DNA of 64,000 nucleotides from JBBSAT01 sp044223665 (GCA_044223665.1 JBGALT010000006.1:47743-111742); one strand, 5' to 3'. Shown: positions 27,011-36,435, numbered from the stretch's first letter. Notes: generated from the sequence alone by a model not told the origin. Numbers and translations: made by a program.

Positions 27011-27925
27011 ATGACGCCGATCCACGAACGCACCTGCCACCTCCCCGTCGTCGCGCCCTTCACGCTCGAGCACACGCTCTCGTTCTTGGGCTCGTTTCCC
27101 CCGACCGCCGGCGAGCAGTCACTCGCGCCGCGCGGGCTCAGCAAGGCCATCTCGATCGGAGGGCGCGCCGTGCTCGCGAGCATCGACGAGAACGACGGCG
27201 CGCTGCGATGCACGATGCGGAGCGCGACGCCGCTCCACGACGACGACGCCGCCCGCGTGGTCGCGCGGCTGCGCTTCCAGCTCAGCCTCGACGACGATCT
27301 CGCGCCCTTCGCGAGGCGGGCCCGCGAGGATCACGCGTTCGCTCCGATCGCGCGGCGCTTCCACGGCCATCACCACGTGAAGTTCCCGTCGCCCTTCGAG
27401 ATCGCCGTCTGGGCGTTGCTGGCGCAGCGCAACATGCGCCTGGGCCGTCCGCTCAAGGACGCGATCGTCCGCGCGCTCGGTCCCCGCATCGATCCGGGCG
27501 TGGCGCAGATGGGGGCCGGGCCGCCGATCACGGGCGTGGCCCACCACGCGTTCCCCGAGCCCGAGGTGCTGGCCGACGCCGGCGCGCTGCGCGGCATCGT
27601 GCCCGGGCACGCCGACGCGATCTCCACCGTGGCGCGCGCATTCTCGGATCCGGCGCTCGAGCCCGCGCTGCTCTCGGCGCCCCTCGCGGAGGCGGAGGCC
27701 TTGCTCCGCACGCTGCCCCGTATCGGCCCCTGGTCCGCCGCCTTCATCCTGTTTCGAGGCCTCGGCCGCATGGAGCGGCTCGCGGAGCGGAGCGAGCCGA
27801 TCTTGCGGGCGGCCCGGCGGGCCTACGGGCCGCGATCGGAGCAGGCGTTGCGCGACGTCGCGGCGTCCTACGGGGCGTTCTGCGGCTACTGGGCGCTGTA
27901 TCTCCGTCGCGCCGCGGGCGTCTGA
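27011..27925 (+). CDS. AlkA-like HhH-GPD DNA glycosylase, catalytic Asp not conserved
   Basis: 304 residues. The C-terminal half has the helix-hairpin-helix LPRIGPWSAAFILFRGLG of the DNA-3-methyladenine glycosylase 2 (AlkA) family, and the N-terminal part fits the AlkA-N beta domain. Known members excise alkylated bases. The catalytic Asp normally found about 20 residues after the hairpin (in a DLGLRR-type context) seems to be replaced: the aligned segment reads RSEPILRAARR, putting Glu or Ser there. Activity is therefore uncertain. It follows the hybrid kinase gene by 36 bp and precedes the WD40-like gene. Confidence 0.82.
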   Translation: MTPIHERTCHLPVVAPFTLEHTLSFLGSFPPTAGEQSLAPRGLSKAISIGGRAVLASIDENDGALRCTMRSATPLHDDDAARVVARLRFQLSLDDDLAPFARRAREDHAFAPIARRFHGHHHVKFPSPFEIAVWALLAQRNMRLGRPLKDAIVRALGPRIDPGVAQMGAGPPITGVAHHAFPEPEVLADAGALRGIVPGHADAISTVARAFSDPALEPALLSAPLAEAEALLRTLPRIGPWSAAFILFRGLGRMERLAERSEPILRAARRAYGPRSEQALRDVAASYGAFCGYWALYLRRAAGV

Positions 27926-27962
27926 CCAAGGAAGAACGGCGGCCCGCCGTCGTACCCTCGCG

Positions 27963-29819
27963 ATGGTGGGTCTTCCGGGGACGACGGGAGCGGGCGCGCG
28001 TCGGCGGGCGGCGGTGGCGTGCCTGCTCGCGCTCCTCGCCTCGCACGACGTCTCGGCGCAGCCGCCCTCCGCGCGCGTCCGGACGCTCGACCCCGCCTGG
28101 CTCGCAGCCGCGCCGGCCCTCACCTGCGTTCCCCACCGCACCGGCGCCATCCTGCACGCGGTGCACGTCGGGAGCGAGCTCGTGGCGCTCTCGCGCGACC
28201 TCGATCCCCTCCGGCCGACCGGCTACGACGGGATGGACACCGTCTACACGGTCGAGCTCCGCCGTACCCGTGACCTGAGCCTCGTCTGGTCGCGCGTGCT
28301 CGACGGCACGGCCACCTCGCTCGCGGCGAGCGCCGACGGGAGCCGCCTCGCCATCGGCGGCTACGACTTCGTCCTGTCGATCGAGGTGGCGAGCGGCGCG
28401 ACCGAGTGGCGCCTCTCCGGTGCGGCCCACGCCCTCGCGTTCGGCCCCGCGGGCGAGCTCGCGATCTCTCGCGGCACGACGGTCGACGTCGTGCGCCCCG
28501 ATGGCACCGCACGCCGCTCCATCGCGATCTCCGGAAGCGCCCCGGAAGTGATCCACGCGATGCGGCTCGATGGGGAGTGCGACGAGATCTACCGGGAGAC
28601 CGAAGCGCGAGCGTCCGCCCTGGTGTTCGCGAGCGACGGCACGCTGGTCGCCGGCGTCAGCGACGGCAGCGTGCGGGCACTGCGCACGGACGACGCCCGA
28701 CGCTGGACGCCTCCCGCGCCCGAGCGGGCGGAACAGCCGCGCGTGGGCGTGGTGCACCTCGAGGCGCTCGCCGGCTCGGGAGCGCGCGCGACCTTCGGCG
28801 ACGGGCGGGTCGTGACGATCCGGACGCCGCGCATGGTGGCGAGCGCGACGGGCGCGAGCGAGTGCTCGGCGAGCGAGCTCGCCCTCGCGCGGCGGCGACT
28901 GGGGGACGCTGCCGCAGGCGAGCCCCCGAGCTGCGCGTACGTGGTCGGCGTCGACACCATCGGCGGCCGCGAGCTCGTGCGGGGCCCCATCACGCGCGCG
29001 CACGACGCCGCGGGCCAGACGCGCCTGGTCGCGCCGACGCTGCACACCACCGCGGGCTTGCTCGTCGGCGACGAGGCGTGGCTCTTCGGCATCGACGGCA
29101 CCGGAGAGCGATGGGCGCTGGGCGACGCCGGCGGCCGCTTCGTCGGCGGGCTCCCGATCCCGGGAAGCCGCGGCTTCGTGATGGACGTGAGCGAGGACGG
29201 TCACTACGTGGCCGTCGGGACGCCCGACACGCAGCCGCACGGCCACGAGACCTACGCCGGCTCCCAGCTCCGGGTGATCGACACGCGCAGCGAGGCGGCG
29301 CTCACCGCCTTCGACGGCGCGATCTCGGCACGCGCTCGTTTCCTGCCGGGCGGGCGGCGCATCGCCATCGAGCGCTCGCGCGACGGCCACCGCTCGGTCG
29401 AGGTCCGCGAGGTGCCGACCGGCGTGCTGGTGCGCCGCATCGAGCTCGCCGACGCCGAGTACGGCGGGCTGGTCGGCGTCGATGCGACGCGCGTGGCCGT
29501 CGCCGAGGGGCCGCACCTACGCGTCGTGAACTTGGCCGATGGCGCCGAGCGCGCGACCGATCTCCCCGACGGCGTCGTCGAGGCGGCGAGCTGGGTCGGC
29601 GATCGGCTCGCGATGCGCATCTACGACCGGACGACGCCCGATGTCATGGATCATCGGATCGACGTGGTCGATCTCGCCGCGGCGAGCGTGCGGGTCCTCG
29701 CCACCACCCCCGGATCGAACGGGCACGACGTGCAGCTCGTCGAAGGCGGCGCCGCCGCGATCTACGTCGACCAGACCGGCGTCGCGCGCGACGCCTCGAC
29801 GTGGCGAGCGGTGCGGTGA
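27963..29819 (+). CDS. Secreted WD40-like beta-propeller, frame broken near its 3' end
   Basis: An open frame of 618 codons. A signal peptide (RAAVACLLALLASHDVSA) is followed by repeated blades of the form LAASADGSRLAIGGYDF, ALVFASDGTLVAGVSDG and VIDTRSEAALTAFDG, as in WD40/PQQ-type propellers, so the product should be periplasmic. The frame ends abruptly after GVARDASTWRAVR. A blade ending (LDVASGAVTALAGVP) continues in another frame from about 29798 to 30229. One missing base near 29796 would restore a protein of about 755 residues. Ligand unknown. Confidence 0.72.
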   Translation: MVGLPGTTGAGARRRAAVACLLALLASHDVSAQPPSARVRTLDPAWLAAAPALTCVPHRTGAILHAVHVGSELVALSRDLDPLRPTGYDGMDTVYTVELRRTRDLSLVWSRVLDGTATSLAASADGSRLAIGGYDFVLSIEVASGATEWRLSGAAHALAFGPAGELAISRGTTVDVVRPDGTARRSIAISGSAPEVIHAMRLDGECDEIYRETEARASALVFASDGTLVAGVSDGSVRALRTDDARRWTPPAPERAEQPRVGVVHLEALAGSGARATFGDGRVVTIRTPRMVASATGASECSASELALARRRLGDAAAGEPPSCAYVVGVDTIGGRELVRGPITRAHDAAGQTRLVAPTLHTTAGLLVGDEAWLFGIDGTGERWALGDAGGRFVGGLPIPGSRGFVMDVSEDGHYVAVGTPDTQPHGHETYAGSQLRVIDTRSEAALTAFDGAISARARFLPGGRRIAIERSRDGHRSVEVREVPTGVLVRRIELADAEYGGLVGVDATRVAVAEGPHLRVVNLADGAERATDLPDGVVEAASWVGDRLAMRIYDRTTPDVMDHRIDVVDLAAASVRVLATTPGSNGHDVQLVEGGAAAIYVDQTGVARDASTWRAVR

Positions 29820-30229
29820 CGGCGCTCGCCGGCGTCCCGTCCACGGGAGTCGATGGCGTGCTCGTCACACGCGAAGGTCTGCTCCACGCGCGCCTCGACC
29901 CGGTGGGGGCCGACTCGCTCTACCTCGACGCGACACCGACCGGCACGACCCTGCTCGACTGGGCGCGGGCCACCGACCTCGCGGGGGTGGCGCTCGTGTA
30001 CGAGCTGAGCGGCGACTCGTACGTCGTCGGGCACGACGGACGCCTGCGCGCGACGCTCACGGCGACCGACGGCGGTCTGATCGTCCGCACGGCCTCGGGC
30101 GCGTTCTCCGCCACGACCGAGGCGCGCGCGGCGATGCTGGTGCGCGACGGCGATCGGATGCGAGCCTGCGACGCGTCGATGGACGGCGCGCACGTGCCGG
30201 GCCTGCTCGAAGCGCTCCTCGCGCCCTGA
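29801..30229 (+). pseudogene. C-terminal piece of the WD40-like gene in a shifted frame
   Basis: This frame reads VASGAVTALAGVPSTGV, then VLVTREGLLHARLD, and ends MDGAHVPGLLEALLAP. It continues the propeller blades of the preceding open frame, from which it is offset by one base. A GTG at 29801 could start it artificially, but it has no ribosome site or signal peptide. It is best read as the detached 3' end of the upstream gene. Its stop abuts the stop of the convergent VOC gene. Confidence 0.7.
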
Positions 30230-30619
30230 TCAAGGATCGAAGGGGTCGTCCCCCGCCGGCTCCCAGAGCTCGATCACGAGATCGTCGGGGCCGCGCACGT
30301 GCGCGAAGCGACCGTTCGGCTCGGGATCGAAGATCTTCACGATCTCGATCTTCTTCTTCCGCAGCCGCTCGAGCATCCCATCGAGATCGTCGACGCGAAA
30401 GTTGATCATGAGCTCGCGCTTGCTCGGCCCGAAGTACGTCGAGCTGCGCGGGTGCAGGCCCAGGACGGTGTATCCCTTCGCGTCGCTCTGCCGCTCCCGC
30501 CACGGGAACATCGTGCCCCAGGGCTCGACGTCGAGGCCGAGGTTGTCCTTCAGCCAGTGCCCGGTGGCGACCGTATCCGTCTTGAAGAAGACGCCGCCGA
30601 TTCCCGTGATCTTCGCCAT
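30230..30619 (-). CDS. VOC (glyoxalase/bleomycin-resistance) family protein
   Basis: 129 residues from ATG 30619. One beta-alpha-beta-beta-beta pair: ITGIGGVFFKTD at the N-terminus and DDLVIELWEP at the C-terminus, where the Glu is the usual metal ligand. The middle strand ELMINFRVDDLDGMLERL is typical. VOC enzymes use a divalent metal for isomerase, dioxygenase or thiol-transfer reactions; the substrate cannot be inferred. It is a paralogue of the VOC gene at 33573, sharing ITGIGGVF and the MINFRVDD/MINYRIDD strand. Confidence 0.88.
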   Translation of the reverse strand: MAKITGIGGVFFKTDTVATGHWLKDNLGLDVEPWGTMFPWRERQSDAKGYTVLGLHPRSSTYFGPSKRELMINFRVDDLDGMLERLRKKKIEIVKIFDPEPNGRFAHVRGPDDLVIELWEPAGDDPFDP

Positions 30620-30669
30620 GCGCCGAGCTTCTCACGACCGCGCGATCGCGTCCGCGTGAGATCACCCGA

Positions 30670-31557
30670 TCAGAACCCGCAGCGAGGCGCCTCCCCCTCC
30701 CGGGCGAGGCCGAAGCTCATCGTGGCGGTGTTCCGCGCCCATCCGGGCTCGCCGCTCGGCGACACCACGATGATGCCGCCCTTGCCGCGCACGCGAGCAC
30801 CGAAGGCCTCGATGGCCTCCTCGGCGGCGGCCTGCGCGCGGATGCCGGCTCGCATCCGCTCGATCGCGAAGCGCGTCAGGCCGAGGCGCAGCGCGGCCTC
30901 GCCGTCCCCCGTCGCGCTCGCGGCGCCGGCCTCGTCGTCGGCATACGTGCCCGCGCCCAGGATGGGCGAGTCGCCGACGCGACCGGGCCGCTTGCCGACC
31001 ATGCCCCCGGTGCTCGTCGCCGCGACGACGCGCCCGGCCGCGTCGCACACCACCGCGCCGACGGTGCCGCCGGCCCAGCCTCCCTCGACGCGCCCGGCGA
31101 GGAAGCTCGCGAGCCGCGCGCGCGCCGCCTCGGTCGTCATCGACGCGGCGTCCGCCGGCACGAAGCCGTGCTCGACCGCGAACGCCCGCGCGCCGTCGGC
31201 CGCGTAGAGCACGTGCGCGCCGTCGTCCATCACGCGGCGCGCGATCGCGATGGGCTCGCGAAACGGCGGCAGCGCCGCGACCGCCCCCGCGCGCAGGCCC
31301 GTGCCTTCCATGATCGACGCGTCGAGCTCGATCGTGCCGGCGCGCGTCAAGCACGCGCCGGTTCCGGCGTTGAAGCGCGGATCGTCCTCCAGCCCGCGCA
31401 CGGCGGCCACGGCCGCGTCGGTCGCGGAGCCCGATGCGCGCAGCACCTCGAGGCCGCGGACCGCGGCGAGCCTGCATCCTTCCGCGTGGCCCTCACGCGC
31501 ATGCTCGGGAACGTCGCCAGCGCCCCCGTGCACGAGGACCAGCGGCGCCACCGTCAT
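30670..31557 (-). CDS. Isoaspartyl peptidase / L-asparaginase (Ntn-hydrolase)
   Basis: 295 residues from ATG 31557, overlapping the FxsA-like stop as ATGA. Family motifs include LVHGGAG at the N-terminus, LEDDPRFNAGTGACL, and the autoprocessing site GGTVGAVV with Thr165 as the nucleophile exposed after self-cleavage. GDSPILGAGTYADD and the C-terminal KGGIIVV also fit. Members hydrolyse beta-aspartyl dipeptides and asparagine in the cytoplasm, clearing damaged peptides. No export signal is seen. Confidence 0.93.
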   Translation of the reverse strand: MTVAPLVLVHGGAGDVPEHAREGHAEGCRLAAVRGLEVLRASGSATDAAVAAVRGLEDDPRFNAGTGACLTRAGTIELDASIMEGTGLRAGAVAALPPFREPIAIARRVMDDGAHVLYAADGARAFAVEHGFVPADAASMTTEAARARLASFLAGRVEGGWAGGTVGAVVCDAAGRVVAATSTGGMVGKRPGRVGDSPILGAGTYADDEAGAASATGDGEAALRLGLTRFAIERMRAGIRAQAAAEEAIEAFGARVRGKGGIIVVSPSGEPGWARNTATMSFGLAREGEAPRCGF

Positions 31558-32183
31558 TCGACGATCTCGCCTTCGATGTCGGGCAGCGCCGGAGGGGCGT
31601 CCGGGCGCCGCTCGTCGACGACGACGCCCTCGGCCTCGATGACGCCGCGGGCCGGCGGGCGCGAGACCGCACGCGGGCCGGGGCGGGCACCCGGGCGCGG
31701 CACGCCGCCCATCTGCACGACGCGCCAGGTGAAGACGCCTGGGCCCGCCGACGCGACCCCGCCGCGTGCACTGGCCGCGAACGGCCCGCTCGGCCCGACG
31801 CCCTCCACGCGCGCTGCGGTCTCGAAGTGCTTCTTGATGCGCCCCTCGATGAAGCGAGCCACCACGCGCCGCACCGGCGCGATCATGAGGAGGATGCCGA
31901 CGACGTCGGTCAGCACGCCGGGCGCGATCATGAGCGCGCCACCGACCAGCACGAGCAGACCGCTGGTGATGCCCTCGTCGGGCACCCGCATCTCCGTGAT
32001 CGCGCGCTGCCACTCGGTGTACACGCGCAGCCCCTCGCGCTTGGCGAGCGCGGCACCGATCACCGCGGTCAGGATGATCATGCCGACCGTCGGCACGACG
32101 CCGATCTCGCGCCCGACCGTGAGCAGCAAGAACAGCTCGATGAACGGCACGATCGAGAAGAGCAGGAAAAGGCGCGCGAACAT
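31554..32183 (-). CDS. fxsA: FxsA family membrane protein
   Basis: About 209 residues from ATG 32183; in-frame ATG 32198 and GTG 32216 are alternatives without a better ribosome site. The FxsA core is clear: FARLFLLFSIVPFIELFLLL, then the cytoplasmic helix AKREGLRVYTEWQ, GGALMIAPGVLTDVVGILLM, and PVRRVVARF. E. coli FxsA is an inner-membrane protein known for relieving F-plasmid exclusion of phage T7. The Pro/Arg-rich C-terminal tail (from about residue 140) is an extension. It is translationally coupled to the isoaspartyl peptidase gene. Confidence 0.88.
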   Translation of the reverse strand: MFARLFLLFSIVPFIELFLLLTVGREIGVVPTVGMIILTAVIGAALAKREGLRVYTEWQRAITEMRVPDEGITSGLLVLVGGALMIAPGVLTDVVGILLMIAPVRRVVARFIEGRIKKHFETAARVEGVGPSGPFAASARGGVASAGPGVFTWRVVQMGGVPRPGARPGPRAVSRPPARGVIEAEGVVVDERRPDAPPALPDIEGEIVE

Positions 32184-32275
32184 GGGCCCGAGGAGCATGC
32201 GCCGCGGGCAGGCCACCGCAAGCCGGCGCGGCGGCAGCTCGTAACGCTCGCGGCCGATGCGCAGTATAGAGAGGC

Positions 32276-33061
32276 ATGCGCGCGCGCCCGATCCTCGCCC
32301 TCGCTCTGACGCTCGCCGGGTGCACGGCGAGCCGCACCTGGGCCGACACCGCGCGCGACGCCGACGAGACCGCCCTCTGGTCGGCGACGATCACCGCGCT
32401 GCTCGTGGTGCCGGGGAACATCGACTCCGCCGAGACGCCGGACCTCACCGCGATGCGCGCCGCCGCCCAGGCGATGGACCCTTTCGACCCGAACGAGTGC
32501 ATCACGACGAGCGTGGAGGGCGCGACGATCGTCTATCACCTCGACGGTTGCGCGAGCTCGTTCGACCTCGTCCACGCGACGGGCGACCTCGTCGTGACGT
32601 ACGCCGCGCCGGACGCCGGGCGCACGGTGTTCCACGCGAGCGCGACCGACCTCTCGCTCAACGGTCACGCGGCCACCTTCGAGGCCGACGCGCGCGTCCT
32701 GCACGAGGCCGCGATGCGGACGATCGAGGCGACGGTGAGCGCGGAGGGCGCGCTCGGACGCGGTGCGGCCGTCTCGATCACCAGCACGCAGACGGCCCGG
32801 TGGATGGACAGCTGGGGCTGCCTCTTCGTCGACGACGCGGCGGACGAGGTGCAGCTCGGAGGCGAGACCTGGAGCGCCCGCACGCACCAGCTGACGATGT
32901 GCATCGGCGAGTGCCCGATGACGGGCGGCGAGGTCGCGTGGACGCGCGCCGCCGACACGGTCTCGGTGACCTACCCGGGCGGCCGATCGGTGAGCTGGTC
33001 GCTCTCGACGCAGGGGGCCGCTTCGGCGACCGGGACGTTCGACATCTCCTGCGGTCCGTGA
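32276..33061 (+). CDS. Lipoprotein, unknown function
   Basis: 261 residues from ATG 32276. Lipobox LTLAGC at residues 11-16. The mature part is beta-rich with a few Cys residues (NECITTS, HLDGCAS, SWGCLF, MCIGECP) and ends in FDISCGP. No domain or active site was recognised. It stands alone, divergent from the FxsA-peptidase operon. A TATAGA box lies about 10 nt upstream of the start, so the transcript leader may be very short. Confidence 0.75.
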   Translation: MRARPILALALTLAGCTASRTWADTARDADETALWSATITALLVVPGNIDSAETPDLTAMRAAAQAMDPFDPNECITTSVEGATIVYHLDGCASSFDLVHATGDLVVTYAAPDAGRTVFHASATDLSLNGHAATFEADARVLHEAAMRTIEATVSAEGALGRGAAVSITSTQTARWMDSWGCLFVDDAADEVQLGGETWSARTHQLTMCIGECPMTGGEVAWTRAADTVSVTYPGGRSVSWSLSTQGAASATGTFDISCGP

Positions 33062-33230
33062 GCGAGCGGTGTGGCCGTCGCCACGAGGTGGGGAACGCCG
33101 AGGCGGATCCGACCCCGACGCGACGTCCGGCGCGGCGAAGCAGCGCGCGTAGCGACCACCCTCTCGCGAGCGCGGGCCCCGGGCTCGATTTCCGCCCCCC
33201 GGACCGCCCGCACCATCGCATCATCACGAC

Positions 33231-33557
33231 ATGTCCGAGCCCGCATCGTCGAGCCCTGGCGCGCTGATCGGTGCCGTCACCGGCTGCCTGCTCGGGATGA
33301 TCCCCTACGCGCTCGTGGTCTGGGTCGTCGTCGTCGACGCGCAGCGAGGCCGATCGCTGCTCGCCGAGGGTGTGGGCTTCGCGATGTTCGCCGCACCCGG
33401 CCTCGCCGTGTCGGGCTTCGCGCTGGCGTTCGCGCCCGCTGGCTCGAGCGCGCGCGTCGTCGCGATCGTCGGGTTGCTGATCGGCGCGATCGCGCTTCTC
33501 GGAGGTCTCGTCATGGGGGTCGCGTGCGCCACCGACATCGCGCGCGACTTCACCTGA
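33231..33557 (+). CDS. Small membrane protein, unknown
   Basis: 108 residues with three hydrophobic helices at about 10-37, 48-70 and 75-98. It is Gly/Ala-rich with no motif. It sits about 170 bp after the preceding lipoprotein gene and is convergent with the VOC gene at 33573 (15 bp apart). Supported by length, membrane pattern and coding composition only. Confidence 0.6.
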   Translation: MSEPASSSPGALIGAVTGCLLGMIPYALVVWVVVVDAQRGRSLLAEGVGFAMFAAPGLAVSGFALAFAPAGSSARVVAIVGLLIGAIALLGGLVMGVACATDIARDFT

Positions 33558-33572
33558 CGATCGCGCGCACTC

Positions 33573-33974
33573 CTACTTCTTGTTCTTCTCGTCCCACTTC
33601 TTCGGCTCCCAGAGCTCGACCTTGTTGCCGTCGGGATCGACGACCCAGAGGAAGGCGCCGTTCTCGTGGTACTCGGGGCCCTTCTGGATCTCGACACCGC
33701 CGGCGCGCAGCTGCTCGACCATCGCGGCCATGTCGTCGATCCGATAGTTGATCATGAAGCTCGACTCGCTCGGGGCGAACCACTTCGTCGCCGGCGCGGC
33801 GATCTGCCAGGCCGTCGAGCCGCCGTCCTCCGCCGTGTCTTCTTTCCAGCGCAGCGCGCCGCCGCCCCACGCCTCGAGCTTCAGGCCGAGGTGCTTCTGG
33901 TACCACTCGCGCAGCGCGCGCTCGTCGGTCTTCGCCTTGATGAACACGCCGCCGATGCCGGTGATTCTCGCCAT
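33573..33974 (-). CDS. VOC family protein, second copy
   Basis: 133 residues from ATG 33974, with AGGAG seven nt upstream. It starts MARITGIGGVFIKAK and ends NKVELWEPKKWDEKNKK. It matches the VOC protein at 30230 along its length, with MINYRIDDMAAMVEQL in the middle. The Glu of VELWEP is a likely metal ligand. Longer open frame upstream of 33974 lacks homology. It is divergent from the amidohydrolase gene. Confidence 0.88.
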   Translation of the reverse strand: MARITGIGGVFIKAKTDERALREWYQKHLGLKLEAWGGGALRWKEDTAEDGGSTAWQIAAPATKWFAPSESSFMINYRIDDMAAMVEQLRAGGVEIQKGPEYHENGAFLWVVDPDGNKVELWEPKKWDEKNKK

Positions 33975-34116
33975 GCTTCGTCTCCTGTGTGTCTCGCGGG
34001 ACGAGACTACTACCGAGATCAGAAGCCGTACCAGGCGCTGGGCGGCTTCGGCGCGTTCGATCCGTGCCGCGCCTCCATCACGCGCCGCATCCGTCGACCC
34101 CGACGCGAACACGGGT

Positions 34117-35500
34117 ATGGTTCGCCGCGTGCGCGCCTCGATCCTCCCGCTCGTCCTCGTCGCCGCCTGCGGCGCGCCCGTTCGCACCCTGCCCGCGCCC
34201 GGCGCGTGGACGCCCCCGGCGGTCGCGACCCACGAGTCGCCCGCACTGGTGATCCGTGCGCGCGCGTACGTCGACGTCGCCGCGGGCACGCTCGTCGCTC
34301 CGGCGCGCATCGTCATCGACGACGGGCGCATCACGGCGATCGGCGAAGGCCCGGCGCCCGAGGGCGGCTGCACGGTCGATCTCGGCGATGCGGTGCTCTT
34401 GCCCGGGCTCATCGACGCGCACTCGCACCTCTTGCACCTCTCGGACGCGCGCGATGCCAGCGAGTCGGCCGGCATGATCGTCGAGACCGCCGAGCTCTCC
34501 GATGCCGATCGAGCCCTGCGCGGGGCACGCTACGCGCGCGAGATGCTCCGCGCCGGATTCACCGCCGTGCGCGACGTCGGGAACTCCGGCGACGGAGGAG
34601 ATCTCGCGCTCCGCGACGCCATCGCGCGCGGAGACGTCCTCGGACCGCGCATGTTCGTCACGACGCGTGCGCTGGCCGGCGAGCGCGGACAGTTCGAGCG
34701 CCTCGGCGAGCTCGCGCGACCGATCGTGGAGCACGAGTACGCCGTCGTGAGCGGCGAGGCCGAGGCGCGCCGCCGTCCGGGCGGCCATCGCGCGCGGCGC
34801 CGACGGCATCAAGATCATCGTCGGCTCCGAGACGGCGATCCGCCTCTCGCTCGAGGAGGTCACCGCCATCGTCGACGAGGCGCACCGCGCCGGTCGCTGG
34901 GTCGCGGCGCACGCCACCGACGACGCCGGCGCCGCCATCGCCGCGCGCGGCGGCGTCGACTCCAGCGAGCACGGCTACGAGCTCTCCGACGAGACACTCG
35001 CGATCATGGCCGAGGGACGCGTCGCGCTGGTGCCGACGGACTTCCCGATCGAGATGTACCGCGCGATGGTCGCCGACGCGCGCGTGAGCGAGGAGCGCCG
35101 CGCCCGGGCCGAAGCGTTCTTCCAGGGCTTCGTCGCGGCGCACCACGACCGCATCGCGCGCGCCCGCGCGCACGGCATCACGATCGTCGCCGGCTCGGAC
35201 GCGTACTACCGATGGGACGAGCGCGATCGCGGGCAGATCGCGGCATCGATCTTCCGCGCCTATGCCGAGGCCGGGATGCCGCCCGACGAGATCCTCCGCG
35301 CGGCGACGGTGAGCGCGGCGCACCTGCTCGGCCAAGACGAACGGCTCGGCGAGATCGCCGTCGACCACCTCGGCGACGTGATCGCCGTCCTCGGCGATCC
35401 GCTGACCGACGTCGCGGCGCTCGAGCACGTCGTGTTCGTCGCCCGCGGCGGGACCGTCGTTCGCGACGACGTCTCCGGCGCGTGCGGCGACGGGCGCTGA
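34117..35500 (+). pseudogene. Amidohydrolase lipoprotein gene split by a frameshift near 34774
   Basis: The first part (34117 to about 34773) has a lipobox (LVLVAACG), a urease-type beta domain (IVIDDGRITAIGEG), and the metal-binding HxH at His102 and His104 in LIDAHSHLLHL, followed by GFTAVRDVGNSG. Just after EARRR the homology moves to the next frame: VRAAIARGADGIKIIVGS, then WVAAHATDD and SEHGYELSD (metal-binding His), and VAGSDAYYRW with the catalytic Asp, ending at 35500. One extra base around 34774 explains the break. Intact, it would be a metal-dependent periplasmic amidohydrolase of about 460 residues, imidazolonepropionase/prolidase-like. An ATG at 35006 gives a 164-codon fragment only. 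Confidence 0.8.
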
Positions 35501-35664
35501 CGGCGCCGACGGCGCTCGGCCGCGGGATCGTTCGAGATTTCCGTCGGTCCGCGCGCGTCGCCGAGCTCGAGGGAAGGCGCTGGAGGTGACGCCGGCCAGG
35601 GAACCGGGCACGCTTTCGATCTCGGACCCAATCTCCGCGAGGACCGAGGTTCCAAAGAGCGTCC

Positions 35665-36435
35665 ATGGCCCTTCGACCCCCGCCGTTTCGAGCGCCTGCC
35701 GCGGTACCGCCGCCGGTCCCCGGAGGCCCCCGCGCGACGCCCGGAGGCGGCGTCGAGGCCCGCGCGCTCGAGGCCGAGCAGCTGGTCGAGGCCGCACGGA
35801 ACGGCGACCCCCGCGCGTTCGAAGCGCTCGTGAAGCGCTACCGCCACCGCATCTTCGCGCTCGCGCTCCACATGACGGGCTCGCCCAGCGACGCCGACGA
35901 CATCACGCAGGACGCGTTCGTGCGGGCGTTCAAGAACATCCACCGCTTCGAAGGTCGGAGCGAGTTCTTCACCTGGCTCTACCGCATCGCGCTCAATCGC
36001 GCGCTGAACGTCCGGCGCGACAACAAGCGGCGGCGCACGACCGACCTCGACGACCCGCGCGTGACGGTCGCCATCGCGGTCGACTCGGGCGGCAACCCGC
36101 AGCGCGCGCTCGAGCTGCGCGAGACGTACACGCACCTCGTGCGTGCCTTCGACCGCCTCTCGCCGCTGCTGAAGACGACGATCGCGCTGACGATGATGCA
36201 GGGCCTGAGCTACCCGGAGGCCGCAGTCGTTCTCGACACCACCGAGGGCACGATCGCCTGGCGCATCCACGAGGCCCGCAAGCAGATGCGCCTCGCCATC
36301 GACGCGACGCTGAAGGACCCGACGCCGGTGCGCCTGCCGCTCCGCGCGCCGAACCTCGACCGCGTCCACGCCGAGGTGCCGGAGAGCCCGCCGAGCCTCG
36401 AGATGGCGCTGGCCCTGCTCGCGCCGGGCGTCTGA
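35665..36435 (+). CDS. ECF-type RNA polymerase sigma factor
   Basis: 256 residues. A Pro-rich N-terminus (about 35 residues) precedes sigma region 2 (GDPRAFEALVKRYRHRIFAL, ITQDAFVRAFKNIHRF) and region 4 (YPEAAVVLDTTEGTIAWRIH). A C-terminal extension of about 45 residues is unusual for the family. It is a paralogue of the sigma factor at 41808, with nearly identical region 4 wording. No anti-sigma gene is adjacent; an ABC exporter gene follows after about 120 bp. Confidence 0.9.
   Translation: MALRPPPFRAPAAVPPPVPGGPRATPGGGVEARALEAEQLVEAARNGDPRAFEALVKRYRHRIFALALHMTGSPSDADDITQDAFVRAFKNIHRFEGRSEFFTWLYRIALNRALNVRRDNKRRRTTDLDDPRVTVAIAVDSGGNPQRALELRETYTHLVRAFDRLSPLLKTTIALTMMQGLSYPEAAVVLDTTEGTIAWRIHEARKQMRLAIDATLKDPTPVRLPLRAPNLDRVHAEVPESPPSLEMALALLAPGV

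Noticed and set aside
35006..35500. Separate 164-residue gene from ATG 35006
   Set aside because: Its sequence is the C-terminal metal-site half of the amidohydrolase and only looks separate because of the frameshift near 34774.
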